Positions 1 to 7,000 of a DNA stretch of 14,076 nt are shown here, one piece after another. Origin of the DNA: Gemmatimonadales bacterium (GTDB taxonomy: Bacteria > Gemmatimonadota > Gemmatimonadetes > Gemmatimonadales > GWC2-71-9). The number at the start of each line of letters is the position of its first letter. The stretch's first letter is position 1. Both the position numbers and the translations under genes were made by a program. The stretch spans positions 1-14,076 of the forward strand of contig JABDII010000494.1 in NCBI GenBank assembly GCA_013003805.1. The letters are read 5' to 3'. A model generated the notes under the pieces. That model saw nothing but the letters and a program-made list of their open reading frames with translations, ran no database searches and had not been told where the DNA came from.

Positions 1-467
1 ATCCAACCGACATCCTGATCTTCAACCGGCAGGGAGGGAGTACCACCCTCTACGGCGCCGACCTCTCGGTGGAATCGTGGATCACAGACGCCCTCCGGCT
101 GCGTGGCTTCATTTCACTCGTGAGCGACGACTCTATCCCCAAAGTGAACCGGTTTACGGATTACCTCCTGAACGGTCCGACCACGAAGGGAGCGGTCGAG
201 GTCCACTACACCCACGAACCGTCAGGGCTGAGTCTCGGGGTCCAGGTCCGAGCCGTGTCATCGTTCCCGGTCGTGTCCGGCGTGTACCAGGGCACGGTCG
301 ATCGGTACCAGGTCGTCGACGCACACGTCCGGTACCGGTTGCCGTGGGCCCAGGATCTATTTCTCGATCTTGCCGGGTACAACCTATTCGACAACCGGCA
401 CGTGGAGTTCCTCGGGGCGCCGGAGATCGGCCGGATGGTAGTCACCCGCCTGACGGCGACGTTCTAG
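1..467 (+). CDS. TonB-dependent receptor, C-terminal fragment (5' end outside window)
   Basis: The frame is open from base 3 and stops at TAG 465-467, giving 154 visible residues of the C-terminal end of a larger protein. The residues alternate in the way of amphipathic beta strands (for example near LYGADLSVE and VVDAHVRYRLP). A YNLFDNR motif lies near the end, and the chain finishes in a terminal Phe (TRLTATF). NLFD plus terminal Phe is the usual last-strand signature of TonB-dependent outer-membrane receptors, which import siderophores, heme or cobalamin using TonB-transmitted energy. The plug domain and TonB box lie outside the window, so the substrate cannot be named. The stop lies 27 bases from the end of the opposing DoxX-like remnant. 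No functional link to the downstream redox operon is apparent. Confidence 0.82.
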   Translation, partial: PTDILIFNRQGGSTTLYGADLSVESWITDALRLRGFISLVSDDSIPKVNRFTDYLLNGPTTKGAVEVHYTHEPSGLSLGVQVRAVSSFPVVSGVYQGTVDRYQVVDAHVRYRLPWAQDLFLDLAGYNLFDNRHVEFLGAPEIGRMVVTRLTATF

Positions 468-494
468 TTCACGGAGGGCCTTGCCTTCCACGCC

Positions 495-596
495 TCACAG
501 AATCGGCCACAAGGCAATCGAGCCGCCGCCCGTGACGGCGATCACGAGGCACATGGTGAACCACATCAGGTCGTATTCCCACCCGCCGCTGGCAGC
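495..596 (-). pseudogene. DoxX-like membrane protein, C-terminal remnant
   Basis: On the minus strand an open frame ends with TGA at 497-495 and encodes about 34 clearly protein-like residues. It contains the segment GGWEYDLMWFTM followed by a hydrophobic stretch (CLVIAVTGGG) and a short tail ending in WPIL. A GGWEY-type motif before a last membrane helix resembles the C-terminus of DoxX/DoxD-family inner-membrane proteins. Upstream (rightward on the + strand) the frame runs into the tRNA-Ile fragment at about 595. There it stays open but reads DLNSRPHAYQ, a translation expected from tRNA antisense sequence rather than from a protein. No start codon or N-terminal helices are present, so only the 3' end of the gene survives. 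The family assignment rests on one short segment and is tentative; the truncation itself is clearer. Confidence 0.42.
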
Positions 597-638
597 CTGA
601 TAAGCGTGAGGTCGGCTGTTCAAATCAGCCCAGGCCCA
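595..638 (+). tRNA. 3' half of tRNA-Ile(GAU), truncated; putative att-site remnant
   Basis: The sequence from 597 reads as an anticodon loop CTGATAA (597-603, anticodon GAT), then the 3' anticodon strand GCGTG, a variable region, a T arm GGCTG-TTCAAAT-CAGCC (614-630), the acceptor 3' strand CAGGCCC (631-637) and discriminator A638. This is the standard 3' half of bacterial tRNA-Ile(GAU). CCA is not encoded (ACTT follows). The 5' anticodon strand (592-596, GCAGC) pairs with GCGTG only at its two loop-proximal bases. No D arm or matching GGGCCTG acceptor strand lies upstream. It is therefore not a functional tRNA. Site-specific integrases commonly recombine in tRNA 3' halves and leave such a copy at the far end of an island; that origin is inference. 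Confidence 0.7.
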
Positions 639-648
639 CTTCATATAT

Positions 649-684
649 GAAGCCCCGCTGGAGCATTGCTCAGAGTGGGGCTTC
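649..684 (+). terminator. Strong hairpin after the tRNA fragment, terminator-like
   Basis: GAAGCCCC (649-656) pairs perfectly with GGGGCTTC (677-684). The 20-base interior contains a nested GAGC-ATT-GCTC hairpin. It lies 10 bases after the tRNA-Ile fragment, where a tRNA transcription terminator would be expected. No clear T-run follows (CATCATCGG), so intrinsic termination is uncertain; the hairpin could act in either direction or only stabilise a 3' end. Confidence 0.45.
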
Positions 685-980
685 CATCATCGGCGCCGGA
701 ATCACGTGGGATGCTCGCATTGTCGTGCATGGCCCAGAGAAACCCGCATCATGTCTTCCCATTTGAGTTCGAAGCGTCGCTCCTCTATAACTGAGTTGTG
801 CGGAGTGTCTCTGCGCGGTCCAGAAGCGAGCACTGTTCCTAAAGTCAATACGACCCACCCTCTCCCGATTTATGCGGAGCGAAAAACTCTCCCCAGCTAC
901 TCGTCCTTCGCTCACGGCTAAAGAGTGTGTGAAACCGGCGAGAAAGTTCCGTGAAGCGCATTGCGGGAAAGGAAAACCGG
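685..980. other. Gene-free stretch, nothing recognised
   Basis: Two short open frames occur here, about 71 aa on + (from 706) and about 81 aa on - (from 915). Neither has a convincing ribosome binding site, a recognisable motif, or a residue composition like the neighbouring genes. No tRNA, direct repeat or CRISPR structure was seen. The stretch probably holds 5' regulatory sequence for the operon and decayed intergenic DNA next to the tRNA scar. Confidence 0.5.
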
Positions 981-997
981 GTTAACATTTAACTGGC

Positions 998-1019
998 GCT
1001 TGTGAAAAGAATCACAAGC
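998..1019. promoter_or_regulatory. CRP-type operator palindrome
   Basis: GCTTGTGA (998-1005) and TCACAAGC (1012-1019) are perfect 8-base inverted arms around a 6-base spacer. The core TGTGA-N6-TCACA equals the CRP consensus, and CRP/FNR-family regulators bind such sites. It lies about 66 bases before the marR start. A weak promoter candidate (TTGCGG 961-966, TAACAT 983-988, spacing 16) would put the site just downstream of transcription start, implying repression. That promoter is poor, so the direction of control is open. Confidence 0.55.
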
Positions 1020-1054
1020 AAGGCAACTGCCGGGGTCGCCCTGGCCGGAGCCAA

Positions 1055-1075
1055 CCTGCCAGGGTGATTGGCAGG
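1055..1075. promoter_or_regulatory. Inverted repeat beside the marR start, possible MarR operator or leader hairpin
   Basis: CCTGCCA (1055-1061) pairs with TGGCAGG (1069-1075) around a 7-base loop. It ends 9 bases before the chosen marR start codon and lies next to its GGGCGGG ribosome-binding stretch. MarR proteins usually autoregulate through short palindromes over their own promoter or leader, so this is a candidate autoregulatory site. As RNA it could instead partly mask the ribosome binding site. It overlaps the alternative GTG start at 1064. Confidence 0.35.
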
Positions 1076-1084
1076 GCGGGCAAC

Positions 1085-1714
1085 ATGAATGAAGGCAACC
1101 CGGTCGAGTGCACCGACCAGGTTGAGTTCATCGACGACCTTCTGGGAAGCGTTCACGTCTTCTCGTCGGCGGTGAACAACCTGCTCGTAGGGCAGGTTCG
1201 TACCCTTGCCCGACCCTCGTTCCGGTTCACCCACCTCGAGTTGCTCCATCTGATCGCACTCACCGACGGCCACTCCATCAGCGAGGTGGCGGCTTTTCTT
1301 GGGGTGAGTAGCCCGGCCGCCAGCAAGGCGGTCGACCAACTGGTGCGTGACCACTTGGTACGTCGGGTCGAATCGACGGGAGACCGACGGGCCGTTGAGC
1401 TCTCCCTGACCGACGCGGGGCGTCAGGTACTCACGGCCTACGACTGCGCCATCCACCAACAACTCCAAGCGATCTTCGCCGAATTCCCCCCGGAGCAGCT
1501 GCGCAGTACGGCTCGGCTGTTGGACCAGCTATCTCTGGGCATCATCGAAGACGAAGACGCCCCGGACCAGGTCTGCTTCCGGTGCGGGATGCACTTCCGG
1601 CGGACCTGCCTGTTGCGCGAAGCCCCTCGCTGCCGGTGTCACTTGCTCTCGGCCCGGAAGTCCCGAACCAAGCGCGCTCGGCAGGACAGGAGCGTGAAGG
1701 TGAATACGCCATGA
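1085..1714 (+). CDS. MarR-family transcriptional regulator with Cys/His-rich C-terminus
   Basis: This is a 209-aa predicted DNA-binding repressor or activator, cytoplasmic. The winged helix-turn-helix lies at about residues 50-112: SISEVAAFLGVSSPAASKAV forms the HTH, and the DRR wing motif (residues 100-102) is followed by LSLTDAG, typical of MarR. Helices after residue 112 would form the dimer interface. After the normal MarR end (about 155) comes an extra tail with C164, C167, H170, C175, C183, C185 and H186, suggesting a metal or iron-sulfur site or a redox switch, and then a basic end. ATG 1085 was chosen because a G-rich ribosome-binding stretch precedes it and the earlier GTG at 1064 lies inside an inverted repeat; the GTG remains possible. 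The stop overlaps the hdrC start by four bases (ATGA), so the regulator is translationally coupled to the complex it probably controls. The effector is unknown. Confidence 0.85.
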   Translation: MNEGNPVECTDQVEFIDDLLGSVHVFSSAVNNLLVGQVRTLARPSFRFTHLELLHLIALTDGHSISEVAAFLGVSSPAASKAVDQLVRDHLVRRVESTGDRRAVELSLTDAGRQVLTAYDCAIHQQLQAIFAEFPPEQLRSTARLLDQLSLGIIEDEDAPDQVCFRCGMHFRRTCLLREAPRCRCHLLSARKSRTKRARQDRSVKVNTP

Positions 1715-2307
1715 CGGACGCCGTACTCATGGTTCCGACGCACGCGGACTTGGCCGAGGCGGTTCTCCGCGAGAGCGGTCAAGACGTGAACCTCTGCTAC
1801 CAGTGCGGGAAATGTGCGGCTGGTTGTCCCGTCTCGTACGCGATGGACTACTCGCCCTTTCAGCTCATTCATGCCACCCGCCTCGGCCTCGACGACCTCG
1901 TCCTCAACAGCAAGACCATCTGGCTCTGCGCCTCCTGCGAAACCTGCACCACGCGATGCCCTCAGGACGTCGACATCGCTGGTGTCATGGACACGGTGAA
2001 GACCATCGTCCTCCGACGCCGGGTGAAGCCCACCGTGCCTCGGGTGGCGGCATTCTACCAGGCGGCGCTGGGCAGCATCCGGCTGCACGGGCGCTTGTTC
2101 GAGCTCGGGATGATCGTGGGCCTGAAGCGACGAACCCGGGAGCTGTTCAAGGACACCGGGCTCGGGATGCGGATGCTGCGGAAGGGCAAACTGAAGCTGT
2201 TCCCCAGCTTCAGCGGTGCGCGAACCGCGCGGAAGATCTTCGATCGTGTCCGGAAGCTCGAGAACCAGCGCGCCCGCGGCGCATCCGGGGAGGGTGACCG
2301 GAAATGA
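1711..2307 (+). CDS. hdrC: Heterodisulfide reductase subunit C (HdrC)
   Basis: This 198-aa cytoplasmic iron-sulfur protein carries two [4Fe-4S] motifs: C29-x2-C32-x2-C35-x3-C39-P and C73-x2-C76-x2-C79-x3-C83-P. This spacing and length match soluble HdrC, which passes electrons from HdrA to the catalytic HdrB. No membrane anchor is seen, in contrast to the HdrDE type. The basic C-terminal half (RRR, KRRTR, KGKLK) is the usual HdrC tail. The start is ATG 1711, which overlaps the marR stop; an upstream in-frame start at 1582 would lie wholly inside marR and is rejected. The gene ends in an ATGA overlap with hdrB, so the two subunits are probably translated in equal amounts. A SdhB/GlpC-like protein is the alternative, but the following HdrB makes HdrC the better call. 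Confidence 0.92.
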   Translation: MTDAVLMVPTHADLAEAVLRESGQDVNLCYQCGKCAAGCPVSYAMDYSPFQLIHATRLGLDDLVLNSKTIWLCASCETCTTRCPQDVDIAGVMDTVKTIVLRRRVKPTVPRVAAFYQAALGSIRLHGRLFELGMIVGLKRRTRELFKDTGLGMRMLRKGKLKLFPSFSGARTARKIFDRVRKLENQRARGASGEGDRK

Positions 2308-3206
2308 CCACGACGTACGCCTACTACCCCGGTTGCTCGCTGCACTCGACGGCCGCCGAGTACGACATGTCGTTCCGGGCGGTGTGCGATGTCCTCGAGG
2401 TGGATCTCCGGGAGGTGAAAGGCTGGATTTGCTGCGGGACGTCCCCGGCGCACTCCACCTCCCGGCTCCTGTCGCACGCCCTTCCGATGAAGAACCTCTC
2501 CCTGGCGGAACAGATGGGCCTGACCGAGGTGACGGCCCCGTGCGCCGCCTGCTTCGCACGGTTGCGCACCTCGCTCTACGAAGCCAAGCGGGATCCCGAG
2601 CTCCACCGCCAGCTGCAAGCGGTGGTGGATGGGCCGATCCCGGAACTCGTCAGCGTCATTCATCCGCTGGAGATCCTCGGAGCGTTGGGTCCAGAGATCG
2701 CGGAGGCGACCACGCACGACCTGAGCGAACTCGCCGTCGTGTGCTACTACGGGTGTCTGCTTACGAGACCACCGAAGGTCATGCAGTTCGACGAGTGTGA
2801 AACGCCATCCAGCATGGATCGACTGCTGGGGTTCCTTGGGATAAGAACCCTGGACTGGTCCTGCAAGACGGATTGCTGTGGTGGGGCCCTCGCGATGACC
2901 GAAACGGACATCATGCTGAAGTTGACACACGACATTCTCGAGGAAGCGAGAGGAGTGGGCGCAGACGCGATCGCCGTGGCATGTCCCTTGTGTCAGGCCA
3001 ACCTCGACGCGAGACAGGCAGAGGTCGAGGAGCGCTACGAGACGCGCTACGGCCTCCCGGTGCTCTACTTCACACAGCTCATGGGGCTGGCCTTCGGCAT
3101 ATCACCGAAGCGTCTGGGACTGCACAAACACCTGGTAGGAGTCGACGCCGTGCTCGAGAGCGTCGCGCCCGTGACGGAGCCGGCGCGAGGAGCGGCCTAT
3201 GGTTGA
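2304..3206 (+). CDS. hdrB: Heterodisulfide reductase subunit B (HdrB)
   Basis: This 300-aa protein has two intact cysteine-rich CCG domains. The first has C11, C43-C44-G, C80 and C83. The second has C147, C187, C191-C192-G, C227 and C230. In methanogen HdrB each such motif binds a non-cubane [4Fe-4S] cluster that reduces the CoM-S-S-CoB disulfide. In bacteria the substrate is not CoM/CoB; DsrC-like or other protein or small-molecule disulfides are usual suggestions. The N-terminal AYYPGCSLH is a family hallmark. Both cluster motifs are complete, so the protein should be active. The start is ATG 2304, overlapping the hdrC stop, with a GGGGAGGG ribosome-binding stretch upstream. The gene overlaps the next one by eight bases (3199-3206). 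No DsrC gene is visible in the window, so the natural acceptor is open. Confidence 0.93.
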   Translation: MTTTYAYYPGCSLHSTAAEYDMSFRAVCDVLEVDLREVKGWICCGTSPAHSTSRLLSHALPMKNLSLAEQMGLTEVTAPCAACFARLRTSLYEAKRDPELHRQLQAVVDGPIPELVSVIHPLEILGALGPEIAEATTHDLSELAVVCYYGCLLTRPPKVMQFDECETPSSMDRLLGFLGIRTLDWSCKTDCCGGALAMTETDIMLKLTHDILEEARGVGADAIAVACPLCQANLDARQAEVEERYETRYGLPVLYFTQLMGLAFGISPKRLGLHKHLVGVDAVLESVAPVTEPARGAAYG

Positions 3207-4074
3207 GCGAGCCACGAAAGAAGTCGGTGCCGTCTTGGTCGTAGGAGGCGGTGTTGGGGGGATGCAGGCGTCGCTGGACCTCGCGGATGCTGGTTTCAAG
3301 GTCCACCTCATCGAGCGAGGGCCGTCCATTGGCGGGGTGATGGCACAGCTCGATAAGACGTTCCCGACCAACGATTGCGCGATGTGCACCTTGGCGCCGC
3401 GCTTAGTGGACGTCGGTCGACACCCGGATATCGACATCCGTACCCTGGCAGAGGTCACCGACGTGAGTGGCGCCGCCGGGGATTTTTCGGTCACCATCCG
3501 CGAGCAGCCGAGATATGTCGATATCGACCGATGCACCGGATGTGGCATCTGCATCGAGAACTGTCCCGTCTTCAACATGGTGTACCCCGTTCCGGACCGT
3601 CTCGAAGCCGATCTCGAGCCCGTCGATCAGGCACGGGTAGATGACATCGTCGATCGGTATCGGGGGGAGCACGGCATTCTGATGCCCGTGCTACAAGACA
3701 TCAACGAGGAATACCGGTACCTCCCTGGGGAGATCCTCCGGTACGTCGCTCGCAAGCTGGACGTGCCCCTATCGCAGGTATTCCAGGTCGCGACGTTCTA
3801 CAACGCCTTCAGCTTGACGCCCAGGGGCAAGCACACCGTAAACGTGTGCACCGGTACCAGCTGTCACGTCCGGGGCTCGGCACGGATCCTGGAAAGTCTC
3901 GAGCAACACCTCGGCATCGGTCCGGGGGAAACGACCGAGGACTTGCAGTTCAGCCTCGAGACGGTGCGGTGTCTCGGCTGCTGCGCGCTGTCTCCCTGCG
4001 TGGTGGTGGGAGAGAAGACGCACGCGCGCCTGCGCCCCGACACCGTGGCGGCATTGATTGGGGAGTGCGCATAG
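3199..4074 (+). CDS. HdrA N-terminal part fused to NuoE-like thioredoxin-fold subunit
   Basis: This 291-aa chimera has three parts. Residues 11-110 match the start of HdrA: a GGGVGG dinucleotide-binding loop (16-21), the TNDCAMC segment (C60, C63), LAPRLVDVGRHP, and then PRYVD. Residues 112-122 (C112-x2-C115-x2-C118-x3-C122-P) form the first HdrA ferredoxin motif. HdrA homology then stops, whereas normal HdrA continues to about 650 residues. From about 145 the chain becomes a NuoE/HoxE/HydC-type 24-kDa subunit: a helical part ending in VFQVATFYNAF, then C217-x4-C222 and C258-x3-C262 for a [2Fe-2S] cluster. NuoE hands electrons to or from NuoF, the next gene product. The missing HdrA portion reappears in the protein at 7392-10655. 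The start is ATG 3199, overlapping hdrB. This could be a natural gene rearrangement or an artefact; the open, motif-rich frames argue for a real fusion. Confidence 0.88.
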   Translation: MVERATKEVGAVLVVGGGVGGMQASLDLADAGFKVHLIERGPSIGGVMAQLDKTFPTNDCAMCTLAPRLVDVGRHPDIDIRTLAEVTDVSGAAGDFSVTIREQPRYVDIDRCTGCGICIENCPVFNMVYPVPDRLEADLEPVDQARVDDIVDRYRGEHGILMPVLQDINEEYRYLPGEILRYVARKLDVPLSQVFQVATFYNAFSLTPRGKHTVNVCTGTSCHVRGSARILESLEQHLGIGPGETTEDLQFSLETVRCLGCCALSPCVVVGEKTHARLRPDTVAALIGECA

Positions 4075-4090
4075 CAACCGAGATTGGACC

Positions 4091-7000
4091 ATGGATCGAC
4101 GGATGCAAATACACACACGAGACGATTTGATCCGGGTTAAACAGGAAGGAGAGCGATTCCTCTTCACTGATACGCCGCGCATCATCGTGGGCACGGCGAC
4201 CTGCGGCTTGGCCTCCGGCGCACAGGCCGTCCTCGACGCCATCACGGACGAAGTCGCTACTCGGCACCTCGACGTAGTGGTGACCGAGACGGGCTGCGCG
4301 GGCTTCTGCCAGAAGGAACCGCTCGTCGATATCGTGATTCCGGGCCAAACCCGCATCACGTTCGACCAGGTGACGCCGGAGAAGGCACGGGCATTGGTGG
4401 CTGGACTATCCAACGGCGGAGTGCCGGAAGCGTTGGCGCTGGGCCGAACCGATGCGGAGGAGCTCCTGGTTGAGGATGTCACGGTCCCGTACCGGACTGA
4501 CGGATTGCATCCGGACCTCGAGGCGATTCCACTCTGCGGTGAGCTCCCGTTCTACCATCGGCAGTATAAGATCGCCATGCGCAACTGTGGCGTGATCAAT
4601 CCGGCCAACATCGAGGAATACATCGCCCGCGGAGGCTACTTCGCCCTGCACGAGGTTCTGACGCAACACGCTCCCGAGGCCGTGATCGAGGAGATCAAGC
4701 AGTCCGGACTCAAAGGACGCGGGGGAGGGGGTTTCCTCACCGGCCGCAAATGGGAGTCATGCCGGAACGCGCCGGGTGAACCCAAATACGTCATCTGCAA
4801 CGCCGATGAGGGCGATCCTGGCGCCTACATGGACCGAAGCATCCTCGAAGGCGATCCACACAGCGTCTTGGAGGGGATGATCATCGGCGCCTATGCCATC
4901 GGCTCGCACGAGGGGTACATCTATGTGCGTGCGGAGTATCCTCTCGCGATTCGCCGGCTGAAGACCGCGATCGATCAGGCCCAACAGTGTGGCCTCCTCG
5001 GGTCGAACATCTTCGGCACCGGCTTTGACTTCACCATCAAGATCAACCGGGGCGGCGGCGCCTTCGTGTGCGGTGAGTCCACGGCACTCATGGCGTCCCT
5101 GGAAGGCCGCGCGGGTGAGCCCCGTGCCAAGTACATCCACACTGTCGAGAGCGGACTGTGGTCCAAGCCGAGCAACCTGAACAACGTCGAAACCTGGGCC
5201 AACGTGCCTGCCATCATGATGCGCGGTGCAGCCTGGTACGCCGGCATCGGGACGCCGGACAGCAAAGGCACCAAGGTCTTCTCCCTCGTCGGCAAGATCA
5301 ACAACACCGGGCTGGTGGAAGTGCCGATGGGGATTTCCCTGCGGGACATCATCTACGAGATCGGTAACGGAATCCCTGATGGCAGAAGGTTTAAGGCCGT
5401 GCAGACCGGCGGACCCTCCGGCGGCTGCATTCCGGAGAGCCTGATCGACACCCCGGTGGATTACGACCGCCTCTGGGAGCTTGGCTCCATGATGGGATCC
5501 GGCGGGATGATCGTCATGGATGAGACCACCTGCATGGTGGATGTGGCGATGTACTTCATCGATTTCCTCAGAGATGAATCCTGTGGCAAATGCGTGCCGT
5601 GTCGGGAAGGATTGGACGCTCTCTACGACATTCTAGTGCGGATCACCGAAGGGAACGGTCGAGAAGGCGACATCGAGCTGCTGGAGGAGGTCTCGGAGAC
5701 CGTCATCAATGGCTCACTCTGCGGGTTGGGAACATCAGCTCCCAATCCGGTGCTCAGCACCATCAGGTACTTCCGGGACGAATACGAAGCGCATATCAGG
5801 TTCAAGCGGTGTCCCGCAGCCGTCTGCAAGCAGATCGTCTCGTCCGCCTGTCAACACATCTGTCCACTGCACACGGACGTGCCGGCTTATCTCACGTTGA
5901 TCGCAACCGGGAAGTACCTCGAGGCCGCCCAGGTCATACGGAAGACCAATCCGCTGCCCAGTATCTGTGGGCGCGTCTGTCACCATCCGTGTCAGTCGAG
6001 ATGCGCGGCTAGCCAGTTCGGCGAAGCCGTCCCCATCAACGACCTCAAACGCTTCGCGCTGGATTACGAGCGCCGGCAGGGCAACGGATCGCCCCAGCCC
6101 CCGGTGACGCCGAAGTACGAAAAGGTGGCGGTGATCGGTGCGGGCCCCGCCGGGTTGACGGCTGCCCATGACTTGGCTCTCATGGGATACCAGGTGACCA
6201 TCTTCGAAGCGCTGCCCATCGCCGGCGGCATGCTGGCCGTGGGGATACCCCAATACCGCCTGCCTCGCAGCGTGCTGGAGTACGACATCGCCAAGATCCT
6301 GGCATTGGGGGTGGAGCTCAAGACCAACGTCCGCATCGGTCACGACCTGACCATCGACGACCTCCGAGCGGAGGACTACCAGGCCGTGCTGCTGGCCGTC
6401 GGCATGCACCAGGGCAAGCAGTTGCCCATCGCCGGGGCCGATCTGGACGGTGTCCTGCTGGGCGTGCCCTTCCTGCGGGATATCGCTTTGGGGACGCCGG
6501 TTCGTGTCGGCAAGAAGACCGCGATCATCGGCGGAGGCAATGTCGGGATCGACTGCGCCCGCTCGGCCCTGCGCGAGGGCGCCGAAGAAGTCCACATGGT
6601 CTTTCTCGAGCCCAGAGACGCCATGCTCGCGCATCCATGGGATATCGAGGAAGCCCTCGAAGAGGGCATAGTCTTCCATCCCTCGCAGGGTCCCAAGGCG
6701 ATACTCGGCGAGGAGGGCGGGGTCAGGCGGGTCGAAACGATCGAGGAAGCCGTCGAAGAAGGCATCGTCTTCCATGCTTCGCGAGGTCCCAAGGCGATCC
6801 TCGGGGGGCACGGTGGGGTCAAGCACATCGAAATGATGGAATGTCTGTCCGTCTTCGACCCTGACGGGAGCTTCAATCCCTCCTTCAAGGAGGGGACGGA
6901 GACCGTGCTCGAGGTCGACACCGTCATCATCGCGATCGGGCAGACGGCTGACGTGATGTTCCTGGAGCCGGTGGATGGTGGCGTCACCCGAACCGATCAG

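Noticed and set aside
541..641. A complete tRNA-Ile gene
   Set aside because: The 5' acceptor strand, D arm and most of the 5' anticodon strand are missing; a GGGCCTT at 476-482 is too far away and lacks a following D arm.
670..921. Two short open frames (71 aa on +, 81 aa on -) in the leader region
   Set aside because: They have no convincing ribosome binding site, no motif and low-quality composition; they overlap each other on opposite strands.
991..1015. Sigma-54 promoter (TGGC near 994)
   Set aside because: There is no GC-containing -12 element at the required distance.
1639..2930. Two overlapping minus-strand open frames (306 and 291 codons) opposite hdrC and hdrB
   Set aside because: They are shadow frames of genes whose cysteine motifs are intact; they are rich in Arg/Pro/Gly and have no recognisable domains.
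4058..4093. TTG 4058 as start of the NuoF-GltD protein
   Set aside because: It would overlap the end of the preceding gene and adds 11 residues without NuoF similarity; ATG 4091 is simpler.
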